Shown here: in pieces, positions 7,477-16,258 of the stretch
Layout: each line of letters begins with the position of its first letter
How positions within the stretch are numbered: the stretch's first letter is position 1
Assembly (NCBI GenBank): GCA_001701115.1
Contig: DAAJ01000009.1
Span: forward strand, 1 to 31,450
From: Bacteroidales bacterium GP2
GTDB lineage: Bacteria; Bacteroidota; Bacteroidia; Bacteroidales; Muribaculaceae
Direction of reading: 5' to 3'
DNA length: 31,450 nucleotides
Notes under the pieces: generated by a model
What the model was told of the DNA's origin: nothing
Seen by the model: the letters and a program-made list of their open reading frames with translations, nothing else
Databases searched by the model: none
Position numbers and translations under genes: made by a program

Positions 7477-9510
7477 TCACATCAAACAGATAACTGTAAT
7501 TGCACCGAGCAACAGAGCTCCTGCGAGATAGAACCATACATACATCTGAATCTTGCCGCTCTGGAATCCCTTGATTGCCACGGAAGCTTTGTTGGTGACA
7601 TAAGCGAGTCCGTCCATAGCTCCGTCAATGATGTGGCGGTCAAACCATGCAATAGGCTTACAGATGCATCCGAAGATAATCTTGTGGGTGATGAACTGGT
7701 AGAGTTCGTCCCAGTAGAAGCGGTGGTAGCACCAGTCCCAGAGCCTTGGGAGGGCATTGCGCATCTTTTCGGGGAGCGGGTTTTCTTTCTTGTACATAGC
7801 AGTCGCGATAAGTATAGCGATGATTGCCACAGCAAGAGAAATGCCTGCAACGCTCCAGTCGAGGTGCTCAAGATTGGTGAAGAATGAAGCATGTCCGTCA
7901 AACATTGGCTTACCGTTCCAGGTAACGAGGTATCCGAAAGGCACGAAACCGGCAACGCAAGAGATAGCAGCGAGGATGACGAGCGGGAGTGTCATTGTCC
8001 ACGGCTGATCGTGGGGAGCGTGGTGCGGGTCATGCACTTTGTGCTCTTTCCACCAGAAGATGAGGTAGTATAGACGGAACATATAGAATGCTGTGAGTCC
8101 TGCAACGAGTGACATCCAGATGTACCACACAATTGAGTGACCGAAGCAAGCGGTAAGGATTTCGTCTTTGGAGAAGAATCCTGCAAAAGGAATGATACCT
8201 GCAATGGCAAGACAGCCGATAAGGAATGTGATATGGGTTATGGGCATGTACTTGCGGAGACCGTGCATGGCAGTGTAGTCGTTTGAGCCGATTGCATGGA
8301 TAAGGGCGCCGGCGCAGAGGAAGAGGAGCGCCTTGAACATAGCATGGGTAAACAGGTGGAACATGCCAGCCATGTAGCCAAGTCCATGGTGGAACTCGGG
8401 ACGAGCGACGCCGAGGGATACCATCATGAATGCAATCTGCGAAATGGTTGAGAAGGCGAGCACGCGCTTGATGTCAACCTGCGTGCAAGCGACCATAGCG
8501 GCATAGAATGCGGTGAGTGCGCCTACAACCACTATGATATCGAGAGCGGCTGTTTCCATGAGGTAGAGCGGGAAGAGGCGTGCCACGAGGTAAACGCCAG
8601 CCACAACCATTGTTGCAGCGTGGATAAGCGCGCTGACAGGTGTAGGACCTTCCATAGCATCCGGGAGCCAGATGTGGAGGGGCATCATTGCCGATTTACC
8701 CATACCGCCCATGAAGATGAGGACGAGCGCCCATGTCATCACTGATGCTCCCATGAACATCGGTGCGGGGCTGTTGGTGAACATCGCCTTGATGCCTTCG
8801 GCTGTTGTCAAGCTAACCTGGCTTACATTTGCGATACCGTCAACGGGAGCGGATGTAAGGTCGGCGAAATTGAATGTACCGGTATAGAAAGAGAGGATGA
8901 GGATACCGATAAGGAAGCCGAGGTCGGCGAAGCGGGTAACGATAAACGCTTTCTTAGACGCAGACACCGCAGAGGGTTTCTTGTAGTAGAATCCGATGAG
9001 GAGGTATGATGACGCACCTACAAGCTCCCAGAAAATGTACATCTGGAAAATGTTTGTAGCGACAACGAGACCGAGCATCGAGAAGCTGAAGAGCGAAAGG
9101 AAAGCGTAGAATCTCTGGAATCCATGCTCGTACACCCCATGGTGGTCGCGCATATATCCGAGGCTGTAGAGATGCACCATAAATGAGATTGTGGGAATCA
9201 CAATGAGCATCATAGCCGAGATAGGATCAAGAAGGAACCCGAGCTTGATAACAAGTGAGTCGGTAAACTGCAGCCATGTGACATTGAACACGGTGTACTG
9301 GAGTCTTTCTCCAGCCTGAGTGATGAACTCGGGAGCTCCGCTATAGAAATAGGTCAATGCTGTGATATAAGACAGCACGAGCACTGTACCCATTCCGAGG
9401 GTGCCGAGAGTACCGGCAAGTCTGTGGCTCATCTTCATTCCGCACAGTCCCAGCAAAAGGAACATGAAAAGCGGAATGACCAGTATCAAAAGAGGTAATG
9501 TGATGTCCAT
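7477..9510 (-). CDS. nuoL: Complex I membrane subunit NuoL
   Basis: NuoL is the distal antiporter-like subunit of the complex I membrane arm and carries the long lateral helix. The 677 residues fit the family range of about 610-690. Visible are the TM5 Glu (FWELVGASSYL, E162), the TM7 Lys (GMGKSAMMPLHIWLPDAMEG, K272), the TM8 His (SALIHAATM, H297) and the TM12 Lys (FFSKDEI, K448). Residues 475-510 form a His-rich cytoplasmic loop, and residues about 575-655 would be the amphipathic lateral helix, followed by a final membrane helix to 677. It is spaced 6 bases after nuoK, as expected for co-translation. Confidence 0.96.
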   Translation of the reverse strand: MDITLPLLILVIPLFMFLLLGLCGMKMSHRLAGTLGTLGMGTVLVLSYITALTYFYSGAPEFITQAGERLQYTVFNVTWLQFTDSLVIKLGFLLDPISAMMLIVIPTISFMVHLYSLGYMRDHHGVYEHGFQRFYAFLSLFSFSMLGLVVATNIFQMYIFWELVGASSYLLIGFYYKKPSAVSASKKAFIVTRFADLGFLIGILILSFYTGTFNFADLTSAPVDGIANVSQVSLTTAEGIKAMFTNSPAPMFMGASVMTWALVLIFMGGMGKSAMMPLHIWLPDAMEGPTPVSALIHAATMVVAGVYLVARLFPLYLMETAALDIIVVVGALTAFYAAMVACTQVDIKRVLAFSTISQIAFMMVSLGVARPEFHHGLGYMAGMFHLFTHAMFKALLFLCAGALIHAIGSNDYTAMHGLRKYMPITHITFLIGCLAIAGIIPFAGFFSKDEILTACFGHSIVWYIWMSLVAGLTAFYMFRLYYLIFWWKEHKVHDPHHAPHDQPWTMTLPLVILAAISCVAGFVPFGYLVTWNGKPMFDGHASFFTNLEHLDWSVAGISLAVAIIAILIATAMYKKENPLPEKMRNALPRLWDWCYHRFYWDELYQFITHKIIFGCICKPIAWFDRHIIDGAMDGLAYVTNKASVAIKGFQSGKIQMYVWFYLAGALLLGAITVICLM

Positions 9511-9516
9511 GGCGCT

Positions 9517-9828
9517 TTAAAATTTCATTTTAGTTACATCAGTCACATCAATATTCTTGGAAGCCCTGAAAATATTGATGATAATAGCGATTGCGAGTGC
9601 AGTTTCAGCCGCAGCGATAGCAATAGCGAAAAGGGTAAAAAACATGCCTTCGAGCTGCCCCGGGAAAAGGTAGCGGTTGAAAACGACGAAGTTGATGTCC
9701 ACGCTGTTGAGCATAAGCTCAAGTGAGATGAGCATAGCAATCATATTCTTGCGTGTAACGAATCCGTAGACCCCGCAGCAGAACATAATCAGCGATGGCA
9801 CCAAATAATAAATTACTGTAATATCCAT
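9517..9828 (-). CDS. nuoK: Complex I membrane subunit NuoK
   Basis: This small three-helix subunit of 103 residues links the quinone chamber to the antiporter-like subunits and carries protons. The two conserved membrane glutamates are seen in SLELMLNSVDINFV (E37) and AAAETALAIAI (E75), equivalent to E. coli E36 and E72. Length and hydrophobicity fit the family. Gaps to nuoJ and nuoL are 6 bases each. Confidence 0.96.
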   Translation of the reverse strand: MDITVIYYLVPSLIMFCCGVYGFVTRKNMIAMLISLELMLNSVDINFVVFNRYLFPGQLEGMFFTLFAIAIAAAETALAIAIIINIFRASKNIDVTDVTKMKF

Positions 9829-9834
9829 AGTGCA

Positions 9835-10350
9835 TTATCTTTTGCGGGCGACAACAACGCCACCGATTATACAAGCGAGAAGGAGAACGCTGATAGCTTC
9901 AAAGGGTAGAAGATACTGCCCGTGTCCTGTTCCCATCAAAGTTTCGCCGATAGTCTTCATGTCGGGATTATCCATTGCCGGGAGGCTTGCAAACATAACT
10001 GAGCAACGGCTGATGAGCGCGTAGCCGGCGATTACAAGGGTTGCAACTGCAAGAGACAATCCGAGCACTCGTTTGCGGGATACGAGTTTTTCACTGCTGT
10101 GTCCCGGGTGTGACGTCAGCAAAATCGAGAAAACGAAAAGCACTACTATACCACCGGCATACACAGCAATCTGAACAGCCCCAAGAAACTCGTAGTCGAG
10201 CTTGAAATAGAGTGCAGCAGTTGCAAAGAGCGTAAACAGGAGATATGTTGCGCTACGCAGGATTTTGCGAGTGGTCACAGTGAGTACCGAGAAAACGATA
10301 ATCGACAGGGCGATTATCACATACATGATGATACTTCCTACTGATTCCAT
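9835..10350 (-). CDS. nuoJ: Complex I membrane subunit NuoJ
   Basis: The 171-residue protein has five predicted membrane helices. The Gly-rich third helix, LGAVQIAVYAGGIVVLFVF (56-74), is the best conserved part of the family and carries the pi-bulge associated with the coupling switch. The C-terminus ends in a basic patch (VVVARKR). The position between nuoI and nuoK agrees with the family order. It lies 31 bases after nuoI. Confidence 0.95.
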   Translation of the reverse strand: MESVGSIIMYVIIALSIIVFSVLTVTTRKILRSATYLLFTLFATAALYFKLDYEFLGAVQIAVYAGGIVVLFVFSILLTSHPGHSSEKLVSRKRVLGLSLAVATLVIAGYALISRCSVMFASLPAMDNPDMKTIGETLMGTGHGQYLLPFEAISVLLLACIIGGVVVARKR

Positions 10351-10381
10351 ATCTAATGATTAGTTATTATTATCGGTGTAA

Positions 10382-11008
10382 TTATTTGTTGGGAGAGGTT
10401 TCGGGAGTTTCTGTCTTCTCTTCCTTAGCCTCGATAGCCTTCGCAGCTTCAGCCTCAGCTTTTTTTGCTGCAGCGGCAGCCTTGGCGGCAGCTATCTTTG
10501 CTTCTCTTTCAGCCTGGATGCGTGCGAGCTCTTCAGGCGAAGGAGCGGGTTCTTCTTTTTCGGGGAGATAGTTGAGCTTCTTTACCAGTTTGTCTCTTGT
10601 GAAAACAGCTTGCTCGAAGTCGTTTGAGAACTGGAGCGCATCCTGCGGGCAAGAGGTTACGCAAAGCTGGCAGAAAGTGCAACTTCCGAGGTCATACTGG
10701 TACTTGTCAAGCTTGCGTTTCTTTTTTCCGTCAGGTGTATCCACCATTTTGGTGGTAAGCTGAATTGTGCCGTTAGGACAATTTCTTTCGCAGATTCCGC
10801 AGGCGATGCATTTGTGGCGTCCCTCGCTGTCATATTTGAGTTCGAGGATTGCCCTGAACCTTTCAGGCACTTTCACAGTGTCCCTGTTCTCGGGATACTG
10901 CTCAGTGATTTTAGGGGTGATAAATTCCTTACCGGTAACCTGCATGCCTTTGAGAAGGCTTGCTATGCCGGCTCCCAAGGATGAAAAATAGTCTTTTACA
11001 CTACCCAT
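10382..11008 (-). CDS. nuoI: Complex I iron-sulfur subunit NuoI with charged C-terminal tail
   Basis: NuoI carries two [4Fe-4S] clusters that hand electrons towards NuoB and quinone on the cytoplasmic side of the membrane. Both ferredoxin motifs are intact: CIACGICERNCP (C67, C70, C73, C77) and CTFCQLCVTSCP (C110, C113, C116, C120). After about residue 150 the family fold ends and a low-complexity tail of about 58 residues follows, rich in Ala, Lys and Glu and likely helical, ending in TPETSPNK. It is the first nuo gene after the ATP synthase block, 34 bases downstream of atpG, and is complete at its 5' end. Confidence 0.96.
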   Translation of the reverse strand: MGSVKDYFSSLGAGIASLLKGMQVTGKEFITPKITEQYPENRDTVKVPERFRAILELKYDSEGRHKCIACGICERNCPNGTIQLTTKMVDTPDGKKKRKLDKYQYDLGSCTFCQLCVTSCPQDALQFSNDFEQAVFTRDKLVKKLNYLPEKEEPAPSPEELARIQAEREAKIAAAKAAAAAKKAEAEAAKAIEAKEEKTETPETSPNK

Positions 11009-11042
11009 GGTTTATTATTTGTAATTACTTTTTCGTTATATA

Positions 11043-11924
11043 TTATTTAATCTGACCACCGAGAATGTCAAGCAACTCTGTGGTGATGCTTTGCTGTCGT
11101 AGTTTATTGTATTCAAGCTGCAACTGTTCGAGGAGTTTTGTTGCATTGTCGTTTGCGCTCTGCATAGCCATAACCCTCGCAGCCTGCTCTGAAGCCCTGT
11201 TTTCAGTGAAAATGTCCTGCATAACGGCAAGAAGGAGCATCGGAAGCGCGGTATTGAAGATAGTTGACGCATCAGGCTCAAATATATATGGTTTGCAGTT
11301 TGATTTCACTCCATCTGCGGCGAATGCATCCTGAGTAACCGGGAGCAACTGCCCGAAATGAGGACGCTGGCGGCTTACGCTCTGGAAATTCATGTAAAGG
11401 TAGTCGACCTTGTCAGTTTCACCTGCTTCAAACTTGCTGCGCAGGCGGTCAACAAATACTTTCACACCGGCTCCGGTAGTCTTGGAATCAACACCTTCTT
11501 CAGTTGCAATAGAAACTGTTGATGACGCAAGTTTTGAAACAGCCTTGAGCATCTTCTTGCCTATCGGATAAATGGTGACAGGCACCTCCTCGCCATACTT
11601 GGCTCTCAATTCAGCCAGCTTAGACAAAAGGATTTTGAAGATGTTGACATTATATGCTCCGCACAGACCGTCATCCGAGCCAAACACCACAATGGTGATA
11701 TGCTCCACTGCCCTCTCCTGCATGAGCGGGGAAGAGAAATCGGTGTCAGCCCCGAGAAGATTGCCAATCACCTCCTCAATGCGGCTGCGGTATGGCTGAA
11801 GCCTTTTGAGGCTTTGCTCGGCTTTGTGCATCTTCGCAGAAGAAATCATCTTCATAGCTCCGGTAATCTTCTGTGAAGAGGCTACCGAACCGATGCGTGC
11901 TTTAAGCTCACGAAGTGTTGCCAT
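11043..11924 (-). CDS. atpG: F1Fo ATP synthase gamma subunit
   Basis: AtpG is the central rotor stalk of F1. The 293 residues start with MATLRELKARIGSVASSQKI and end with an amphipathic helix (NKLRQQSITTELLDILGG). These two termini form the coiled coil that turns inside the alpha3beta3 ring. The middle holds the Rossmann-like globular domain (VVFGSDDGLCGAYN). It is the last gene of the ATP synthase block and lies 30 bases after atpA. On its 3' side nuoI follows after 34 bases with no terminator visible between them. Confidence 0.96.
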   Translation of the reverse strand: MATLRELKARIGSVASSQKITGAMKMISSAKMHKAEQSLKRLQPYRSRIEEVIGNLLGADTDFSSPLMQERAVEHITIVVFGSDDGLCGAYNVNIFKILLSKLAELRAKYGEEVPVTIYPIGKKMLKAVSKLASSTVSIATEEGVDSKTTGAGVKVFVDRLRSKFEAGETDKVDYLYMNFQSVSRQRPHFGQLLPVTQDAFAADGVKSNCKPYIFEPDASTIFNTALPMLLLAVMQDIFTENRASEQAARVMAMQSANDNATKLLEQLQLEYNKLRQQSITTELLDILGGQIK

Positions 11925-11954
11925 GCTTAATCAGTGACTGGTTTTCTTATTCTT

Positions 11955-13529
11955 TTAATTATATCTTGCAGCAATTTCCTGTGCCGCAGCAGTAAGTTTG
12001 GAAGTGATATCGTCGGTGAGCTGTCCCTGCTTGATAAGGTCAAGCACATCTGCCTGATGGCGCGCGTGAAGGAGCTGCAAGAAGAGCTTTTCAAACTCTG
12101 CCACTTTATCAACCGGCACACTCTCAAGGAGACCTTTGGTGCCACAGAAAATAACAGCAACCTCTTCTTCGACTGCAAGGGGCTTGTACTGCGGCTGGAT
12201 GAGCAGACGTTCGTTCTTACGACCCTTGTCGATAACCCTTGCGGTAACGGGGTCTATATCTCCGCCGAACTTAGTGAATGATTCAAGTTCACGGAACTGC
12301 GCCTGGTCGATTTTAAGGGTACCAGCAACTTTTTTCATTGATTTAATCTGCGCGTTGCCGCCTACACGAGATACAGAAATACCTACGTTGATAGCGGGAC
12401 GGATACCTCTGTTGAAAAGTGCTGTTTCAAGGAATATCTGACCGTCTGTGATAGAGATAACGTTAGTCGGGATATAAGCGCTGACGTCACCAGCCTGAGT
12501 TTCGATGATAGGAAGCGCAGTGAGTGAACCTCCGCCTTTAACAAGTGGCTTGAGTGGTGCCGGAAGGTCATTCATGTTTGCAGCTACCTCCTGGTTGTCA
12601 ATGATTTTAGCTGCACGCTCCAAAAGGCGTGAATGGAGGTAGAAAATATCACCGGGGTATGCCTCACGTCCGGAAGGGCGCTTAAGGATAAGTGAAATCT
12701 CACGATATGCGACAGCCTGTTTTGAGAGGTCATCATAAACGATGAGGGCATCTCTGCCGGTGTCGCGGAAGTATTCGCCGATTGCTACACCAGCGAAAGG
12801 CGAGTAGTAGCGCATTGAAGCGGAGTCAGCGGCAGTTGCTGCAACAACAACAGTGTAGTCAAGCGCGCCATGCTGCCTGAGGGTTTCTACCGTAGCTGCG
12901 ACTGAAGATGCTTTCTGACCGATAGCCACATAAATGCAGTAAACGGGCTTGCCGGCTTCGTAGTTTCCGCGCTGGTTGATAATAGTGTCGATAGCAATAG
13001 CGGTTTTGCCAATCTGACGGTCACCGATTATAAGCTCACGCTGTCCCCTGCCTATGGGCACCATAGAGTCCACAGCCTTAATACCGGTCTGAAGCGGCTG
13101 CTTCACAGGCTGACGGAAGATAACTCCGGGGGCTTTTCTTTCGAGGGGGAGTCGGATAAGGTTTCCTTCAATGGGTCCTTTGCCGTCAACAGGCTCACCG
13201 AGAACGTTAATAACACGTCCCAGAAGCCCTTCTCCCACAGGGATTGAAGCGATTTCTCCGGTGCGCTTCACGCTCATTCCTTCTGTTACTTTATCAACAT
13301 TGTCAAGGAGAATTACTCCGACATTGCTTTCTTCAAGGTTGAGCGCCACTCCGGTAACACCGTTTTCAAACTCAACGAGTTCGTTAGCGCACACATTGTC
13401 AAGTCCGTAAACGTGTGCCACTCCGTCGCCTACTTCAAGGACAGTACCGGTTTCCTCGAAGGAGACTTTTGAATTGATGTCGGCGAGCTGCTGCTTCAAT
13501 ACTTCTGAAATCTCGCTGGGATTTATCAT
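11955..13529 (-). CDS. atpA: F1Fo ATP synthase alpha subunit
   Basis: This is the non-catalytic nucleotide-binding subunit of the F1 head, 524 residues long (E. coli 513). The N-terminal beta-barrel domain covers about 25-95. The P-loop GDRQIGKT is at 169-176. The arginine finger reads ISVSRVGGNAQ (R388), equivalent to E. coli R376. The C-terminal helical domain runs from about 400. A small insertion at about 310-335 (including NDLPAPLKPLVKGG) explains most of the extra length. It starts only two bases after the atpH stop, so the two are probably translationally coupled. Confidence 0.97.
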   Translation of the reverse strand: MINPSEISEVLKQQLADINSKVSFEETGTVLEVGDGVAHVYGLDNVCANELVEFENGVTGVALNLEESNVGVILLDNVDKVTEGMSVKRTGEIASIPVGEGLLGRVINVLGEPVDGKGPIEGNLIRLPLERKAPGVIFRQPVKQPLQTGIKAVDSMVPIGRGQRELIIGDRQIGKTAIAIDTIINQRGNYEAGKPVYCIYVAIGQKASSVAATVETLRQHGALDYTVVVAATAADSASMRYYSPFAGVAIGEYFRDTGRDALIVYDDLSKQAVAYREISLILKRPSGREAYPGDIFYLHSRLLERAAKIIDNQEVAANMNDLPAPLKPLVKGGGSLTALPIIETQAGDVSAYIPTNVISITDGQIFLETALFNRGIRPAINVGISVSRVGGNAQIKSMKKVAGTLKIDQAQFRELESFTKFGGDIDPVTARVIDKGRKNERLLIQPQYKPLAVEEEVAVIFCGTKGLLESVPVDKVAEFEKLFLQLLHARHQADVLDLIKQGQLTDDITSKLTAAAQEIAARYN

Positions 13530-13531
13530 CG

Positions 13532-14077
13532 TTATTTGCTTATAAGGTTCAAACGCAATTGCTTTAATTCGTTGGCAACCGATGCGTCAAGGCGTTCATT
13601 GCCTGTCTGCACGGTGAATCCACCAATCAACTCGGGATTAACTGCAGAGGAATACTCCATAGTGGCATTCCCGAGATGTGCGGCTATAATATTTTTGAGT
13701 CTTTGCTCCGCCTGCTGGTCAAGAGGAGCTGCGGTGCACACTTTCACAACCTTAATATTGTTTGCTTTCCTGTAAACATCAAGGAAAGCAAGCGCGATAG
13801 CCCTTGCCGAAGAGAATCGCTTGTTTCGCTGCAGAAGTGTGATGAAGTTCGTGAACTCGGTATCATCGGCAGTCGCTCCGGCAGCGGTTTCAAGCAATTT
13901 TTTCTTGTCGGTAGCCGGAACAAAAGGATTAGCAAGAGCTTTCTGAATTTCCGGTTCAATGACAAAGGCAGTGGCAAGCGTATTCATAAGGTCATACATC
14001 CTCCGTGGGGTTCCCGCAGCGGATGCGACCTCATAAATAGCCTTTGCGTATCTTTTAGGAATGAGTCCTTCGTTCAT
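13532..14077 (-). CDS. atpH: F1Fo ATP synthase delta subunit (OSCP)
   Basis: The 181-residue soluble subunit ties the peripheral stalk to the top of F1. It begins MNEGLIPKRYAKAIYEVA, the common OSCP/delta N-terminal helix pattern, and ends with the family C-terminal block (NPELIGGFTVQTGNERLDAS, then KQLRLNLISK). Length is typical, at about 175-185 residues. Gaps are 10 bases to atpF and 2 bases to atpA. Confidence 0.95.
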   Translation of the reverse strand: MNEGLIPKRYAKAIYEVASAAGTPRRMYDLMNTLATAFVIEPEIQKALANPFVPATDKKKLLETAAGATADDTEFTNFITLLQRNKRFSSARAIALAFLDVYRKANNIKVVKVCTAAPLDQQAEQRLKNIIAAHLGNATMEYSSAVNPELIGGFTVQTGNERLDASVANELKQLRLNLISK

Positions 14078-14087
14078 TTCCGGTCAA

Positions 14088-14585
14088 TCAGTTTTGTTTC
14101 TCCATGTCATCAAGGAGCGAATCAACAAGTTTTTTCTGCTGTGCCTTGTCTGCCATTTCTCCTTTGACCACTTTTGCAGCGATATCGAGTGCGAAAGCGC
14201 TGACTTCGTTACGGAACTGCTTCTCTGCCTCTTTTCTTTCCTGCGCGATAGAGACTTTAGCCGCATCCATGACTTTTGCTGCTTCTTTGCGCGCTGCTTC
14301 TCTTGCTTCCTCGATAATCTGGGTTTTCATACGGTCAGCCTCGCGCAGCATGTCCGCCTGCTGCTTTCTTGCCTCTGCGAGAGTCTGATCCGCCTGTTCG
14401 CGTGCATGGTCAAGCTGTTCTTTGGCATTCTGGGCGTACTCCACTCCTTTATCAATGAGATCAGCCCTACTCTCCACACCTTTGAGAATAGCGGGCCAGC
14501 CCCATTTGTAAAGCACGAAGAAGAGTATGGCAAAAGCCACAAACATCCAGAAAATCAAGCCGAAATCAGGCGTGAAGAGTTCCAT
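14088..14585 (-). CDS. atpF: F1Fo ATP synthase b subunit
   Basis: This is the peripheral stalk subunit, 165 residues. A single membrane helix lies at about 8-28 (including LIFWMFVAFAILFFVLY). It is followed by WGWPAILKGVESR, a conserved b-subunit pattern, and a long charged helix rich in Ala, Glu, Lys and Gln that would form the dimeric stalk. Only one b gene is present, so the stalk should be a homodimer. It sits between atpE (16-base gap) and atpH in the standard Fo order. Confidence 0.95.
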   Translation of the reverse strand: MELFTPDFGLIFWMFVAFAILFFVLYKWGWPAILKGVESRADLIDKGVEYAQNAKEQLDHAREQADQTLAEARKQQADMLREADRMKTQIIEEAREAARKEAAKVMDAAKVSIAQERKEAEKQFRNEVSAFALDIAAKVVKGEMADKAQQKKLVDSLLDDMEKQN

Positions 14586-14601
14586 TGTTCAGTGAGTGGG
14601 A

Positions 14602-14847
14602 TTAAAGGAAGAGTGAAAGTACACAAACGATAACTGCGAAAAGTGCAACACCTTCCACAAGAGCTGCGATCACAATCATGTTGCTTCGGATATCACCTGC
14701 GCTTTCAGGCTGACGGGCGATAGCTTCCATAGCTGCGGCACCGATTTTACCGATTCCGAGACCTGCGCCAATAGCTGCGATACCTGCGCCGATACAAGCT
14801 CCGATACCGAGAACTCCATTAATTTCTGCTAAAATCATTGCTAACAT
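14602..14847 (-). CDS. atpE: F1Fo ATP synthase c subunit (proton type)
   Basis: The 81-residue hairpin of two membrane helices forms the rotor ring. The polar loop ARQPESAGDI (RQP at 45-47) is the F1-facing loop. The ion-binding carboxylate is E65 in helix 2 (AALVEGVALF). Sodium-type rings carry Pro and Gln in helix 1 and a Ser or Thr after the Glu. Here helix 1 reads IGAGLGIGKIG and the Glu is followed by Gly, so proton coupling is expected. A second Met at residue 4 is an alternative start. Confidence 0.95.
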   Translation of the reverse strand: MLAMILAEINGVLGIGACIGAGIAAIGAGLGIGKIGAAAMEAIARQPESAGDIRSNMIVIAALVEGVALFAVIVCVLSLFL

Positions 14848-14881
14848 AATCTGTTGATTTAAATGGTATATTGGTTAAACT

Positions 14882-15994
14882 TTAATTCTGGATTGCATTA
14901 GGTGTTTCTTCTGCATGATGCGCTTCATGGTGCCCGTCCTCCTGACCGAATGAGATAAAGAGGGTTGACAACATAGTGAACACGTATGCCTGGATGAAGC
15001 TGACAAGCACATCTATGAGGAGCATGAAAACGGAGAAGCATACTGACACGACAGTTGTCGCACCGGCAACGGCTGCTCCCATAGCTCCGAATATGAAGAT
15101 GAGAAGCGTGAGCACAATCACAATCATGTGTCCTCCCATCATGTTTGCGAAAAGACGCACAGTGAGAGCCGCAGGCTTGGTGAATACGCCGAAGATTTCA
15201 ATCAGCGGCATAATGGGAAGCGGGAACTTGAGCCATAACGGAACATCCGGCCACAAAACCTCTTTCCAATAGTGCTTCGTGCCCATGAAGTTTGTGATAA
15301 AGAAGGTTATCAACGCAAGCACGAGTGTCACAGCAATATTGCCGGTAAGGTTTGCGCCACCGGGGAATATCACAATCAGTCCGAGGAGATTCATAAACAG
15401 AATCAACAGGAAGACTGTGAGAAGATAGGGTGCAAACTTAGGAGCCTTAGCACCAAGAGTTGGTTTTATCACGCCGTCGTAAACGAAAGTGATGAGAGCC
15501 TCCATCGCGCCGACAAACTTGCGTGGTGCTTTATGCCCCATTCTCTTATGCCATTTAGCAACCGCGAGTACACTCCATATCACAAGGATAACCGCGATGA
15601 AAAGAGCGCACACATTCTTGGTTATTGAAAAGTCCCACGGACGATATTCCTTGCCATCGACAATCTCAACGAGTTTGCCGGGATGCTCGCCATCCTTAGG
15701 GGAGATAAAGAAAGTGGCATTGCCCTGAGTATAGGACTTACCATGCTCTACCTTGGATGACATAAAACAATGAAGCCCGTCATGCCCCCAAACGATTATG
15801 GGAAGAGGTATCCTTACATGGTGATTGAAGGGGACTTCCCAACCGTAGCCGTCTCCGAGGTGCTCAAAGATAATTTCCTTCGGATTTATCTTTGATGATT
15901 CCTGGTCCGAAGAAGCGGATGCAGCCAACGGGAACATCAGCGCACACGCGATGACAAGCAGACCTGCTATTCTGTGTATGGCTCCTTTCAGCAT
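14882..15994 (-). CDS. atpB: F1Fo ATP synthase a subunit with extended N-terminus
   Basis: This stator subunit of Fo provides the proton half-channels. From the ATG complementary to 15992-15994 the protein has 370 residues, about 100 more than E. coli. It opens with a signal-peptide-like segment (MLKGAIHRIAGLLVIACALM ending near ASAS). About 95 residues with no membrane helix follow before the first one at about 127, which suggests a cleaved leader and a periplasmic domain. The essential Arg lies in TVRLFANMMGGH (R280), and Gln in SFIQAYVF. A His-rich tail ends the protein. A GTG six bases upstream (15998-16000) is a possible alternative start. The gene overlaps the atpC end by 7 bases. Confidence 0.94.
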   Translation of the reverse strand: MLKGAIHRIAGLLVIACALMFPLAASASSDQESSKINPKEIIFEHLGDGYGWEVPFNHHVRIPLPIIVWGHDGLHCFMSSKVEHGKSYTQGNATFFISPKDGEHPGKLVEIVDGKEYRPWDFSITKNVCALFIAVILVIWSVLAVAKWHKRMGHKAPRKFVGAMEALITFVYDGVIKPTLGAKAPKFAPYLLTVFLLILFMNLLGLIVIFPGGANLTGNIAVTLVLALITFFITNFMGTKHYWKEVLWPDVPLWLKFPLPIMPLIEIFGVFTKPAALTVRLFANMMGGHMIVIVLTLLIFIFGAMGAAVAGATTVVSVCFSVFMLLIDVLVSFIQAYVFTMLSTLFISFGQEDGHHEAHHAEETPNAIQN

Positions 15995-16221
15995 AGACAC
16001 ACTGATATTACGTTATTGTCTACATCAACCAGACCTCCGTCAATCTCAACGCTTTCAGTCACACCGTCTGTAACATAAGTGATTTTACCGGGATTGAGAA
16101 CCGAAACGATAGAGGCGTGGTTTCGCAGCACTGTGAACTCTCCTACCTGTCCGGGGAGTGTAACAGAGGTGACTTCGCCTTCAAAGACCACATCTTCTGC
16201 TGAGATAATCTTCAGAGTCAT
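15988..16221 (-). CDS. atpC: F1Fo ATP synthase epsilon subunit, short form
   Basis: The 77 residues contain only the N-terminal beta-sandwich of epsilon: LKIISAEDVVFEGEVTSVTL, PGQVGEFTVLRNHA, then strands up to VDNNVISVCLC. The two-helix C-terminal domain that makes up the second half of 130-140-residue epsilon subunits, and that inhibits ATP hydrolysis in E. coli, is missing. The stop codon overlaps the start of atpB, and no continuation is visible in another frame, so this looks like a natural short form rather than a broken gene. Short epsilons are, as I recall, common in Bacteroidota. Confidence 0.93.
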   Translation of the reverse strand: MTLKIISAEDVVFEGEVTSVTLPGQVGEFTVLRNHASIVSVLNPGKITYVTDGVTESVEIDGGLVDVDNNVISVCLC

Positions 16222-16258
16222 ATTTGCTGCGTGGTTGGTAGTTATAAATTCCGATTAA

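Noticed and set aside
11279..11286. Minus-strand TATATTTG inside atpG, a possible internal promoter ahead of nuoI
   Set aside because: It encodes ordinary Tyr-Ile-Phe codons of atpG, lies about 270 bases before nuoI, and has no TTG at the required spacing.
14602..14847. Sodium-coupled c subunit
   Set aside because: Helix 1 lacks the Pro and Gln of sodium-type rings, and E65 is followed by Gly rather than Ser or Thr, so proton coupling is favoured.
15995..16000. GTG start for atpB
   Set aside because: It adds only two residues to the signal-peptide-like start, and the ATG at 15994 is the stronger codon; kept only as an alternative.
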